64,000 nt of DNA from Loxodes magnus (taxonomy: Eukaryota; Ciliophora; Karyorelictea; Loxodida; Loxodidae): NCBI GenBank assembly GCA_946699065.1, contig CAMPDV010000119.1:434001-498000 (forward strand), read 5' to 3'. The notes below the pieces were generated by a model that saw only the letters and a list, made by a program, of their open reading frames with translations, did not search any database and was not told the origin of the DNA. Below, in pieces: positions 13,085 through 24,758 of the stretch; position 1 is the first letter of the stretch, and every line of letters begins with the position of its first letter. Both the position numbers and the translations under genes were made by a program.

Positions 13085-13471
13085 ATGGGTTTCTTCCACG
13101 GCTTAAATCCAAGAGGAGCTTGGCATAAACCAGGACACTTAGATCCTAAGAGATTTTCAAGATTTCTCTTTAAATGGAATTGGAACAACTTGTCTGCTGC
13201 TTATAATTTAAGAATTCTTCAAATGAATATAGCCCCAGAACATTCCAAGTTCTTGTATTCAAGATCACACGAATTGGAAAAACTTCACGACGAAATTTCT
13301 TACTACCACGTCTCAAGATCCTGGATCTATTTCTTAACCTGGGTTGGGTTTACTTGGTTCTATCTTGACTTAGAAGATATGGATAGACCATTTAGACATT
13401 GGAGAGTCCCTGAGAAATGGGCACACGATGAACCCTATGTAAGAATGACCTTCATGAGAGACAATATGTGA
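13085..13471 (+). CDS. small single-span membrane protein, probably mitochondrial
   Basis: 128 residues, single exon, closed by TGA at 13469. The N-terminus is basic (GAWHKPGHLDPKRFSRFLFKW). One hydrophobic aromatic segment lies near residues 78-96 (SWIYFLTWVGFTWFYLDL), and a charged aromatic tail contains FRHWRVPEKW. This build of short, aromatic, one-span protein with a basic front resembles accessory subunits of ciliate respiratory complexes, but I do not recognise a named subunit. Codon use differs from its neighbours: Gln is CAA and no TAA, TAG or sense TGA is used, so it also reads as an open frame under the standard code. This suggests high expression. Function is inference. Confidence 0.7.
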   Translation: MGFFHGLNPRGAWHKPGHLDPKRFSRFLFKWNWNNLSAAYNLRILQMNIAPEHSKFLYSRSHELEKLHDEISYYHVSRSWIYFLTWVGFTWFYLDLEDMDRPFRHWRVPEKWAHDEPYVRMTFMRDNM

Positions 13472-14549
13472 GAAAAAATTTACTTTTTTAATAAGTTTAA
13501 ATGTGGCTTAATTCTAGTTAATCTATCATCCACACAGCATTCATCTATCTATACCATATAAATCTCTAACTCACTATTTATAAAGCAAACTTTATCTTCA
13601 ACTGGTATTTTATTAATTATCTTTCACCATCATTCTCAAATTAATTTTTTTCACTATCAATTCAATTAAATTATTATCATTAAACAGTGTTCAAAACATT
13701 TTTTAGGTATATATCTATATTGCAATCTATAATAATATACAGATATAAGTTCTTCTAATAAGTGCTTATATTAATCTATCTTATCATATATGATTATAAT
13801 TGATAAAATGTTTAAGTTATTATTAAACTTAGCCTTTAATGCTTAAGCTAAGAGTCTAAATATCTTAATTCTACATTTCATAACTCTTTTATAATTAATA
13901 AAAGTAGCTTCTAAGCTTGACTATATAAATTATATATAGCATTTCTTTTAGTCCTTTTATTTAAGTTTCTTCAATATGTCAATATACCATTGATAGTTCC
14001 TTAGCTTCATCTAAAAATACTCTCATAAAGTAAAACTATATTAGAATGCCTCTTAAATAAATTAAAGACTTAGAATGAAGCTGATAATTTCCATATTATC
14101 AAATTTATTAAAATATACCAAGTAGTTTGCTTCATAACTAGGTTAATTAGAATTTTGCGTCTCTACTTGAGCTTGATATTGGAATTGATGAATTAGAATA
14201 TTCATAATGATATTTACTTAATAGCAGTCTAGTCTTATTGTTAATCTATTTCCATCTTTATTTCTATATTGGATTTTAAGCTAATAACTTTAGAACTAAT
14301 GCTTAGTCAATATCAGCAAGGTTAAATAGTAATTAGTTAAGAGTAAAAGTATGAAGCAATGTAGCAAAGGGAGGCAATAACAAAGATAGATAGTAGGGAA
14401 GAGTAATAGAATATTGGGATTTATAAGTGAAATATAAGGTAGTAATGAGTAGGGAATTAAAAAGGAAATTGAAGGTAAATCTTTAATTATGAAATTGGAG
14501 ATGTAGATTTTTCTTTATTCCTGAATTTAAATTTTGTTAATATATTAAA
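13472..14549. other. intergenic, about 1.1 kb
   Basis: Contains a purine-rich stretch at about 14330-14490 that can be read as an open frame, but without recognisable protein character. Confidence 0.45.
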
Positions 14550-14882
14550 ATGGCTGAAGGATACAAGGAAGCATGCCATGCAGTAGTCAAATAACTACAG
14601 CGCTTCTGCAGACCTCTTGACAACAAACAGGATAGACAAAAATGCAAGGAACTAGTTGAATTTGAATTTGCAAAGGAAGAATATGACCGTCTTAAAGACT
14701 AGGCTTACTGGGGATAGAGAAGTTAGGCTTTAGAAAAATATTCAAAATGTATGGATGACTGCATTATAAATGGCAGAACTGAGGTAATGACTTGCAGAAC
14801 CTCTTGCTTAAATCCTTTGATTCAAAATTTATGGAAGCACACTGACGCTGAGAAATTCAATGATATTAAGAAATAGATATGA
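14550..14882 (+). CDS. small Cys-rich protein with paired CX3C motifs
   Basis: 110 residues from ATG 14550 to TGA 14880. The central part carries KCMDDC and TCRTSC, two CX3C motifs separated by ten residues, which recalls the twin CX3C helical hairpin of small Tim chaperones of the mitochondrial intermembrane space. Extra Cys residues lie in the first 40 residues (EACH, RFC, KCKE). The small Tim family normally has slightly longer spacing between the pair and no N-terminal Cys set, so this may be a different intermembrane-space protein or a ciliate-specific one. A Trp-rich patch (AYWGQRS) precedes the motifs. Confidence 0.6.
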
Positions 14883-15220
14883 AAGGGATTTTAACAACTT
14901 AAGTAATAAAAAGTTATTAATATACACCTTCCATTCACTATTAACCTCAACTCTTCAGTATATTCTTTATACTTATCACTTCTTTAAAAATATTAAGTCT
15001 ATTAAATTTATTAAGTCTATTAACAATCATACTCAATCAATAGGTCTCAAGCTCAACTTATAATTAGCTCTCATTGGTAAATTTTTCTAAGTAAGAGATG
15101 GTAGAAAAATATGAATATCAGAAAACAAAAAGGAGAAAGAAAACTTATAAGGAGTAATTTTATATGTTTGATTCTATTATAATTATCTTAGATATAAAAC
15201 TTAGAATTGTAGTTATATAT
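14883..15220. other. intergenic, about 0.35 kb
   Basis: AT-rich spacer with small direct repeats of tattaagtct type. Nothing else was seen. Confidence 0.5.
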
Positions 15221-15726
15221 ATGGAGGAATAAATAGACTAATTAATCATCGATGCAAGATAGAAATTAGCAGAAAAATTTGGAGATTCAGTACGCTTAGG
15301 AGGAAAAGGAACTATGAGAAGAAAGAAGAAGACAGCACATAAAGCTGTTAGTACAGATGATAAAAAACTGAAATCTACTTTGAAGAAACTAGGCGTTTAG
15401 ACAATTCCTTAAATTGAAGAAGTTAATATGTTCAAAGACGATAATACAGTTATTCACTATATCTAGCCCTAAGTATAAGCAAGTATTAAGGATAATGTTT
15501 TTGTAATTTCTGGGAAATATGAAACAAAAAGTAAGTTTAATTTATTTTAGCCGTCAAGGAATTGCTTCCAGGAATTCTGAATTAACTCGGATAACAGAAT
15601 GTTAATTTTTTGAGGTAGCTTGTGCAGAACAAATAAGGTGAAATTATAAAAGAAGAGAAAGAAGAAGATGAAGATGTTCCTGACCTAGTGGGAGATAATT
15701 TTGAAGATGTAAGTAAGTAGCAATGA
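15221..15726 (+). CDS. BTF3 / nascent polypeptide-associated complex beta subunit (two exons)
   Basis: Exons 15221-15530 and 15551-15726 give 161 residues. NAC-beta pairs with NAC-alpha at the ribosome exit tunnel and shields nascent chains. The ribosome-binding basic motif is present as [11 protein letters not shown] (about residues 33-43), preceded by RLGGK. The NAC domain follows with LKKLGVQTIPQIEEVNMF and VIHYIQPQVQAS, then [12 protein letters not shown] just after the intron, all in family order. The tail is acidic ([20 protein letters not shown]), as in BTF3. A 20-nt intron interrupts a Thr codon. Length is normal for the family. This is a reliable housekeeping anchor for the code and the intron size. 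Confidence 0.95.
15531..15550 (+). other. 20-nt intron
   Basis: GTAAGT...TTTTAG in the BTF3 gene. Removal joins YETKT to [13 protein letters not shown], a conserved NAC sequence. Confidence 0.92.
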
Positions 15727-16022
15727 CAATATTAATAATTATAAAGATAGATTCTAAATATATTTCTCCTTTGTCAAACTATATATCTATCTTATATTAA
15801 AAGAAGAAGCTTAAAGTTAAAATTTATTTCTTTAATATTCCAGGTTAAATATTCTTGATTTACTGTAATAAGGGTATCTTAAAATTTAAAAAACCTTGCA
15901 ATTAAGAACTAAGTATTATATGAAATTATTTAGGCTAATAAATGTCTTTTTATGCGTTAAAACTGGGAAAAAAATTGAAAATTGTATTTTAGGAAATTTA
16001 TAAAAATTGAAATGAGTTTATC

Positions 16023-18634
16023 TCAATATAAAAGTCTGCATCCAGCCCAATCTTCAGGAGGTTTGCCTTTGTATTCATTAATAAAGTTTTCAAGATTGGT
16101 ACTTGGACCATCGTTTGGATACAGATCTTAGCAAATTTTTAATAGTTCCAATGCTTCTGCCCATTCTCCACTTATATATGCGGAAAAGGCTTTTCTGAAG
16201 TTAATATAAAGCTAGAATGGAATTTTCTTTTGTAAATAGACTATATCGGCATCAAGCTTCCAGACGTAGGAAATATCTTTTGCATGTTTCGCTTCTTGAA
16301 CTTACTAATCATTTGAATCACTTATTTTAATTATCTATCCAACTTCATGATTTTCAGATAATGTAGCTGGCTCATCTGTAACATCGAATGTATAAATTGA
16401 CTGTATATTAATTAACTTACAAATGGTTCTGTTATATCTGACATTTAAATGACATCTATTTTTCTTATAATATTCTTCGCTTGCTAACTTAAAAGCTTAT
16501 AAAATTGTTCAGTCATTATTATTTTAACGTCATATGTCTCAAGAGCTTCATCAACTAATCTCTCCACAATCGTTTAGTGAATGCTAATATAAGCTGCCTC
16601 TACTTTATAAGCTTCTGAACCAATAGCACCTTCAATTGCTGTTCCTACATGAAGAGCTAAACCGACTCTAACTTAATATTGCTCTTTCCATTTTTGTATT
16701 TTTGGATGCTTAGCATATGCAGCTATGTCTCCAGCTCTTTTCAGCTCTGCAATAATTTTAATAAAACCAATTAAAGCTCTATCAGCAAGTTCTTGCTTTA
16801 CAATTGAATGACCTTCTTTTTTTTCAGGAGAAAATTATTCTTTAGGAGACTAATCTTCTTTAGATTGATCTTTATTCTTTTCTTCTTCTTGTCCCTCTTC
16901 TTAGTTTGAATCTTTATCCTGATCTTATTCTTCTTTGTTATATGAATTCTCAGATTTGAATTCCTCAGGAAGTCTCCAAATTATTAAGTAAGATCCAGGA
17001 TTATTGCTTTAAGGACATCCCTGTCATAGAGTCGAGCAATTATGCACAATTTTTCCTATCTTATTGAAGAAGACAAGTACTTCGTCTAATAGTTATTCAG
17101 TGATTGATGAAAATAAGTGAATTTAGCATTAACCGAATATTATTTCAACTTTCTCCCCTTGTCTCATGATATTCATTTCTCCATTAGGTCCTCTCATGCT
17201 TTTACTTATAATAGAAGCTCCATCTTCTCCAAAGCTTTGAATTATTAGTTATCCTATCTTTAAAATGGACTGCTATAGCACACTTTTCTCTTTGCTCTTT
17301 TCTTCTTGCTTTTTTAATGGATCATTAGCTAAATCTTCAATTAATTTAATCATGGCTGATATTGGACTTATTACAATTCTATCTACATCAATTGTTAGAG
17401 TAAAATTAGCTGCAGCTATTACAAAGCCAACGAAAACTGTAACTATCATGTTATAAGCAGCAGAGTTTTTAGTATCAGCTTAAATATCATACCTAGCATA
17501 AGCCTATAATTCTTCGCAACCTAAATCTTCTTCTTAACAGATACGTGGATTATAAACAACTAGTTCCATTTCATCAGTTCTTAAGTCACAGTCACTACTT
17601 AATTGCTTTCCTGCACATTTAGAACTTTATTCCCAGACTTAATCTCTTTTTTTGTCTTTTACTATTGTTTCAATGTCCCCTAATCTTCCTCCTTTAGTTA
17701 AATCTGGTAAATAAAGTCACAATAATGGGTATCTTTCATCATCACCCTCTGCATCTTCTGAATTTTTAGAGTATCTCCATAACAAATCACTTCACCCATA
17801 TTCATTCACCCATGGTTAATTCAATATGTTACATCCAAATTCTTATTATTCAGTGCAGTTTGAACGTCCGACTCAGAATAATTACTATAAGCCGTAATGT
17901 TTAGCATTGTCAGTAGGAACTGATTGTAAAATAGGTAGGAAAAAAAGCATAGCGAGTACGACAATAATGACTCTTCTAGTAGTTTTGTCTGAGAGTTTTT
18001 TTCCTAATCTGGCAGGTTCCATTTCACGTGCTTAGTCATTATCCTAAGCGTTATTAAACTGATTCATCTATTTTTTGGTATTTTTCTCATCCTCAATCTC
18101 GTCAGCCTTAGTCTTAACGCAATATTTATACAGCTTTACTATTCTTACCAAACGAATAAGTCTGAAGCTTTTTAAGAATTTCTGGATGTTGTTAGCTGTG
18201 CTATCAGCTCTGCGAGAGCTTGTTTCGAAATCTACTTCTACTGTTTTAACTGTAATATTAAAAAGGTCATAAAATGGTTGAATAAACCAAGGAACATCAG
18301 GAATAAGTGAGATTGTTGCTATCACATCGAGCCAGAAAAAAAATCCAAATTTATAGTCATCAAAGACTAACGAGTTCACTATAAGCTCTAAGAAAAATAG
18401 AGTTAAGCAAACTAAAAATGTAGCATAAAAAGCATCATCAGCAGATTTTTAAGTAAAGCAAAGGCGCATGTCATCACCAAAAAGTGCTCATAAAGTAAAT
18501 AAAGTCATAATTATAGTAACCCATTTTCCATCTGCCATGTCTCTTAATTTTTATCTAGCTTTTATCTCAAAATCCTTAGAATATCTATTTTCAGGTGTAA
18601 CTTTCACAACTTATTTCTATTTCTATTTACCCAT
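16023..18634 (-). CDS. voltage-sensor-like membrane protein fused to a degenerate class III cyclase domain (two exons)
   Basis: Minus strand, exons 18634-16421 and 16400-16023, 863 residues. Four segments resemble a voltage-sensor S1-S4: about 38-53, 69-89, 97-112, and a basic S4-like helix at 149-171 (FLKSFRLIRLVRIVKLYKY). Two more spans lie at about 221-238 and 396-415, enclosing a Cys-rich outer loop. A HAMP-like linker (RIVISPISAMIKLIEDLANDPL region) leads to a class III nucleotide cyclase domain at about 496-750, interrupted by an acidic insert at 565-605. Alveolates and oomycetes are known to have such channel-like cyclases. Here the two metal-binding Asp positions appear replaced: FCDI is GQCQI at about 501-505, and GDAF is GSYL at about 547-550. 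The transition-state Asn is also Thr (HQTIVERL). It is therefore probably an inactive, regulatory cyclase fold. Five in-frame TGAs read as Trp. Confidence 0.85.
16401..16420 (-). other. 20-nt intron
   Basis: GTAAGT...ATACAG on the minus strand. It joins ITEPF to SIYTFDVTDEP, a typical cyclase C-terminal strand. Confidence 0.85.
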
Positions 18635-21469
18635 ATTTATTAACTAACTTACCTAACAATTTACTAGAGCTCTATAAGCTAATTTCAATTCAATTCAACT
18701 ATTTAATTTATTATCCACTTTCTAAATCCTTCTGAGGGAATTTATTAGGAAAATTATATCAAACTATTCTAAAGAAGGAGAAAGCTTTTAGTTAGTTAGA
18801 TTGATAACTTTTGGCTAGTTAAAAAGGTAACACAAGGGAGATTTAAAAGCTAAAGATTACTCTGACTTAAAAAGAGCTGGCTTGACCATCTATAATGTAT
18901 AGGATGTTGAAGAAAATGAATACAGTCAACATTAATTTTCTCAGACTATTAAAAATGCTAAAAATCTGTAAGCTTTATTGTATTTAATAAGCTTAATAAT
19001 TTAATCTCTCAAAGAATTCCATATCAAGTCAAAATTTAATAAATTATCTCAATAGAACCTAAAGAATAAATTTAGAGATAGCCTGTGTAATTAGAATAGT
19101 TAAAGAGAGATAAAAGTGAAGCTATTAAACTTCTACTTGTACTCATTTAAAATTTAGTTTGTAGATTCTTTTTGAAAACTTATTTTTTACCTAGAAATTA
19201 AAAGAAATTTAAATATCTTGTATATTGAGATAAGTTTAGAGTTTTATGCAACTAAATTTATACTTAATAAAACTTTTACTACTGTGTATCTTTATTAGTT
19301 TATTGATTGTTCATATGTAAAAGTTTTGATTAATAAAGGAATACACCACTTACTAAACTCGTTTCTTAATTAAAAATTAGCATACTTATTTTTATCATTT
19401 ATCTTGTTATCTATGTGACAAATAAATCAAGCTTGATTCTTTCTTAAGTTTGCATATTCAATCTAGGTTAAAAATTGATTGCGAAAGTTAGTGTTTGGTA
19501 TTATTAAATAAGTCAATATTGATCATTTGTTTTTATAATTTATCTAATTTAATTATATTGATTAACTTAATTAGACTTAACAAAATATATTAGAATTTCC
19601 CATTTCTCAATATGCATTCTATCTGATAATCTATTTCTTTTACTGCAGCATAGTTATTCTTAGTATATTTTTGAGTATTTTATTTTTGAATAACCTTATC
19701 TATTTTAGTAGTGTCTATTAAATTATTGTAAAAGTAAGTTAAAGTAAGATTTAAAACTTTTAAGGCTATTTATCAATCTGGATTTTCTTTAATTTAAACT
19801 TCAAATTTACTTAAAGCTACTTAAACTACTAACTTCACTTTCTCCCTTAAGAAGTTGATTTAGATTGATTTTAATCTAATATAATTGCGTTGATATAATA
19901 TAATTTACTACTTTGATCTGTTTGGTATACAACTTTATTATTAAATCTAAACTAGATATCTACTTTATAGCTCTAGCTTTTAATAGCTTACTCTATAATT
20001 ATAAATTTAGAAGTTAGTTCTACAAATACTTCTAAATTAATTCCTATTATTACTGCTTAAGAAGTTTCCTTCTGTCAAGTAATTAGCTAGATTTAGTATC
20101 ATAGCCATTTATAAGTATAAGAATAATTGTCTAGCATTGGTTATAAATTCTTAGGATGCTAGTGTTATCTATAATTTCCTTTATATTGCTTTCAAACCAA
20201 ACATTACTGAAAATTTTATGAACCAATAGGTTGAATAAATGAAATGCCATATGAAAGGCTTAATTTAAAGGGCCTAGATACTAATATCCAATTATTTCGA
20301 TTAAATACTAATAAAATTGCTCTTTGAAAAATACCACTAAGCTAAACGTTATAGACTATAGTGGGAATATTAGACAGTTAGGCATACTAAATAATGTTCA
20401 TTCCTACTAGATTCTATCCAGTAATACTTTAGGAACTATAACTTTCTAAAGCTTTTAACTTACAACTTTAGTTATCTCAGTCAACTCTTTTCCCTATCTT
20501 TAGTAAATCGACAAAGAACTTAGATTTTCCTTTCAAATTTATTTAAAAAAGAATTAAAATTATAAAGCAAAGCAAATAAGTAAACGCAAGAATTATATCC
20601 CTTTTTGATTGCATTGATAAGATAGAGAATAAGAGGGAAAAAGTAAAATAGCAATGAAGTTTCTTACAGCATTTAGTTATAGCCTTACTAATAAGGAAAT
20701 ATGATAAAACATAATAAATCTAATTACATAGAGATACTTAGCTAAAATTATACCTATAAGTATTTCTAAATAGCCTTAGCTAGTTAAGTTATTAAATTTT
20801 ATAACTGAAAGTGATAAAATAAAGACATAAATAATTAACTTTCTTGTCTATAAAATCAAAAAAATGTGCTGAATATGCATAAATAATACATTAAATTAGA
20901 AGGAAAGGAAACTAAAGAGAAGTAAAGCTTTATTTATTTTACGTTTAAGTAATGTGAAAATAATATAAGAGGCTTTTTTAGTATGAAAAGGTTTAAAAAT
21001 GGTAATAGATATAATCTTTTAATTAACCTATAATAACATTTGATTTAATTGTATTTCAGTAATTCTAAAGAAAAGCTTTCATCATAAATTCAAAGTTGAA
21101 AAGCTAATTATGAGCATGTCTTTTTATCTAGGTTTGAATAAGATCTTAGATTATAGATTAAATTTGATTTAATACACTTAATCTTACTTTTAACAGCAAT
21201 TAAATATTTTCCAATGTAATTAATTAGATAGAATATATAAATTAAGACAGTTAATCAATATTAGATCTATTTTAATTCTAATATTCTGAGTGTATTTGCT
21301 TCACGGCAAGCATTAAAATGATTTAAATCATATTTTAAAAGCAAAATTTTATTGAAATAGATAAACCTTCAAATGCTAAGATTGAAAGATTTTAATTTAT
21401 ATTCAAACTGTAAGTTTAAAAAGGATAGACAGGATAAATTCTTAGAAATGAAACAAATAAAAAATGTAA
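18635..21469. other. long gene-poor spacer, about 2.8 kb
   Basis: Lies between the cyclase-fusion and EF-hand genes, both on the minus strand. AT-rich. Apart from the candidate fragment at about 18741-19175, I see nothing that reads as coding. Confidence 0.5.
18741..19175 (+). pseudogene. possible gene fragment without a start codon
   Basis: One frame reads for about 145 codons to TGA 19173. Its first part (GDLKAKDYSDLKRAGLTIYNVQDVE in outline) looks coding and acidic/basic balanced, while the second half is Lys/Leu/Asn-rich and could be chance. No in-frame ATG precedes it. It may be a decayed gene or a chance open stretch, and no family was recognised. Confidence 0.22.
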
Positions 21470-21979
21470 TCATATACTTGATAATCTTGTGCTTAGAAAA
21501 CTGCATAATCTTTGTCTCTGTGCTGAACCCCCAGCTTCTAGGAAGCAAGTAAAATGGTAGAAGGTTAATTCATCAATTTTATCCAATCCAGCTTCTTAAT
21601 ACATTTCCTCTAAATCTACTTTTAGCTCGAAAATGTCAATAAGTAGTTCTTTGATTCTCTTTTTACTAACCGTTCCATTTTTATCGTTTGTTTCACTTAA
21701 AGCAATAAAAGCATTAATGATGTCATTATCAGCTCCAGCTTCCTCTTTGAGTTTTAATTCTTTAAGTTTAGATCAAAACTGGAGAAGGACTTCCAAAGTA
21801 AGTTTATCATTTTGGATTTCCTCTTATATCTTTCTGATTTACTCATTATTGGGTTTTTCTCCTACCAATGAAAAAAAATGCTCTAATTATGAGAAATTGA
21901 TTTGTCCTTTTTTCATTCTATCTAATTAAGCGAATGCTTCTTAAGCCAAGCTAATTTCTTCTCCTGTAAAATCTCCCAT
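21470..21979 (-). CDS. EF-hand-like calcium-binding family protein
   Basis: 169 residues, single exon on the minus strand, TGA at 21470-21472. Helix-loop-helix segments of calmodulin type are visible. AFAQLDRMKKGQINFSQLEHFF is a degenerate first EF-hand, and AFIALSETNDKNGTVSKKRIKELL at about residues 92-115 is a better one with a loop rich in Asn, Asp and Gly. The loops lack several acidic ligands, so calcium binding is doubtful for the first. One TGA codes Trp (LLQFWSKL). Its ATG lies only 34 bp from the ATG of the divergent hydrolase gene, so the two must share a very compact promoter. Confidence 0.75.
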
Positions 21980-22013
21980 ATTAATAAATAATAAAATTTA
22001 AATCTTAATAAAA
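21980..22013. promoter_or_regulatory. 34-bp shared divergent promoter region
   Basis: The start codons of the EF-hand gene (minus) and the hydrolase gene (plus) are 34 bp apart. The interval is almost pure A and T. Any promoter for either gene must lie here or inside the neighbouring coding region. Confidence 0.55.
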
Positions 22014-23462
22014 ATGAATCAGTCTTAATAAACCCTGAAACAGTCTATTTGAAAAAAATTAAAAGGAGGATATTCTGAACTTTGGAAAGCCATTATTCGC
22101 CCTCCTAGAGAGTTCTATGATATAAAAGAGTTAGGTCCTAGAGAGTTTACCATATTAGGGAGAAAATATAAAAGAACTGACTTCTAATTAATGAACAAAA
22201 GAGGTTTAATGCTAGAATGCTCTCATTTTGAACCTGCTGATTAAGAAAGAATTGCTCAAAAGCTTCCATGCGTTATTTACTTGCATGGCAATTGCTCTTC
22301 AAGACTTGAAGCTTTGGCTTGTGTGTCCGTTTTGCTGCCAACAAATATTACATTATTTACTTTAGATCTTTCTGGATCTGGACTATCATAGGGAGAATAT
22401 ATTTCTCTAGGATGATGAGAAAGAGATGATGTTGAACTTGCAATAGAATACTTGAGAGAATCTAATAGAGTAAATGCAATTGGTTTATGAGGAAGAAGCA
22501 TGGGGGCTGTAACTAGTTTACTTCATGGTAACCGAGATTCAACTATAGCAGGAATGGTAATTGACTCAGCTTTTACTAATCTTCGAGATTTAGCAGAAGA
22601 ATTAGTACGTTCTCATTCAAAGGTTCCTAAATTCATTGTAAATGCAGGAATGGCATGCCTGAAAAAAACCATTAAGAAGAAAGTAGGGTTTGATATAAAC
22701 AACATAGCTCCTATAAATCATGTTTAAAAATGTTTCATTCCAGCTTTGTTTGCTTCAGCTGAACAAGATAGTTTTATTAAACCTCACCACACTTAAAAGT
22801 TATTTGACAACTATTAAGGAGAAAAGATACAAAAGTCCATAGAAGGAGAGCACAATACTCAAAGACCTCAATATTTCATGGACTCAGTTGCAATATTTTT
22901 CTATGACACTTTACAATGTTATTTGCTACCATAACCAAAACTTACTATACAAAAACCACTAAAGCATTAAACCTCATCAGACTATGCTTTTCCAAAGGGA
23001 CACCATTTTAAAAGTTCAACTCAGTATCAAGCTCAGCTTTTATAACAAGAAGAGGAAATTTTGAGAAAGGCCATTGAATTATCCTTACAGTAGCAATTTT
23101 AATAAGAAAATGAGCTGCTTAATATAATAAAAAATAACCAACTAGTTTAGTAACAAAATACGCAGCATATTTAACTTTAAAGAATTAATAGGAAGGAAGA
23201 GGAAAAGTAAGATTAGAACTAGATCTAAAAGAAAATATTTGAGTAAGAGGAAACTGACAAATCAAAAGAACGAAACTCTATTTTGGAAAATTCTGTTATT
23301 TTGATATAGGAACAAATGACGCAACAGGCGCACGAAATTGAAGAGTGGCTGAACAATTTAAAATAAGAAAGAAATTCAAACTTATTACAGCAAGAAGACA
23401 AAAGTTCCTAACAGTAAAAAGAATAAGAAGGAGAGTTAATAGATGAAAATATAAAAGCTTGA
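22014..23462 (+). CDS. alpha/beta hydrolase (ABHD17/Bem46-like) with C-terminal UIM
   Basis: 482 residues, single exon. The serine-hydrolase fold is clear: VIYLHGNCSSR (oxyanion region, about 88-97), LDLSGSGLSQGEYISLGWWERDD (118-139), and the nucleophile elbow GLWGRSMGA with Ser162. The probable acid is Asp252 (EQDSFI) and the probable base His280 (GEHN). In-frame TGAs encode both Trp of GWWERDD and the Trp of GLWGRSMG, which are normal family residues. After the catalytic domain, EEILRKAIELSLQQQ at about 347-362 fits a ubiquitin-interacting motif. A Gln/Glu-rich coiled tail follows. Relatives act as lipases or depalmitoylases on membranes, and the UIM suggests ubiquitin-guided recruitment. 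Function beyond the fold is inference. Confidence 0.88.
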
Positions 23463-24758
23463 TAAACTATAAATATTCACATTTATTTGCTTTATTATAG
23501 ATTAGATGACTTATATATTAACTCTTAAATTCAATTTCCTTCCCTAAGTAATTTAGTCCATTTATTTGCTAATTTCAAATAAATCTAAAACTATAAAAAT
23601 GGCCATAATCTATTTGTTTTTGCTTCCATTTTACAGCTAATGCTTGCTAATTTTATTAAAGGTAAGCATTATGCTAGTAAAATTAGCTTTTTAAAGCTTA
23701 AAATAAATAAAGTCAGCTAATGAAGAAGGTTTGCAAATATAATGTGGAAGCTTTTATGAGTTAAAAGTTAAAGCATAGCAATAGTCTTATATTTATTAAC
23801 TTATCCTTCATTTAAGAAGATCTTCATCTTATACATTTAAGTTATAGTAAATTTAGACTTCTGAACATTCAATTGCACAGACTACAATAATTATCTATAG
23901 CATAATTAGAAAATTCTAATATGAAATGGTAGATTTAAGAATAACTTAGCTAAAACGATTTATTATGCTATAGGGTTAAAAAGCAACTGAAAATAGCAAT
24001 AAAGATATAAAAAGAAAGTAATTAGGTAATATTTGCTAAACACTTGCCAATCAATATATTCTATAGCATTTTTGAATAATAAAAGATTAAAAATTAACAG
24101 TATAGATATTAAAGAAATTATGAATATATGCCTATACCTTTTAGTTATATAACAGATAATCAGCTTCATATTTTAGAGATTAATCAGCTTTTATCAAAAT
24201 TTCTTATATAAAGTAAAACTAACTCTTCTGTATAAAACACGTTAACCTAACAAAGAAGCTGTTCAACCTTATTACTTGTATTTACATAAAGCTATTAAAA
24301 CACTAAGTGAGTAAGATAAAATGAAAGCTTCATAAAATAAAAATTTGGCAAGTAGAAATAAGAGTATTTTAACTATACACAGTAGTAAGCTAGATAAAAA
24401 GATATCCAAGTTAATTATTCTAGTATCTAACTCAAGCTTTTCTACTTTAATTAATAAGATAAGTAATAGTAAGCATTTCTTTTAATCTAACTCTTTGAAT
24501 CTAATTATTAAGTAAAAAGTATTTACAAATAATTTGCTTTAGTATTTATAAGAAATTTGGTTATATCTTCATAGGCTTTTTTATTTGTCAAGCATTTTGA
24601 CAATTACAGAAATTAACCTTCATCAATCTCTTATATTGAGTATATCAAATAGACATATCAATTGACTATAAATTAAATAGAAAGGCTTAAAGGTAAAAAT
24701 TAAATTGCGTTATTTAGATGCGAAGTTGAAAGTTGAATTTATAGATAAACAATTATAA
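23463..24758. other. intergenic, about 1.3 kb
   Basis: AT-rich with no feature recognised. A standard-code open stretch on the minus strand at 23963-24169 is Ile/Leu/Tyr-rich and looks like chance. Confidence 0.5.

Noticed and set aside
18068-18379. A 103-residue minus-strand protein beginning at an internal Met.
   Set aside because: It is an internal piece of the voltage-sensor/cyclase gene. The standard-code stops around it are Gln codons.
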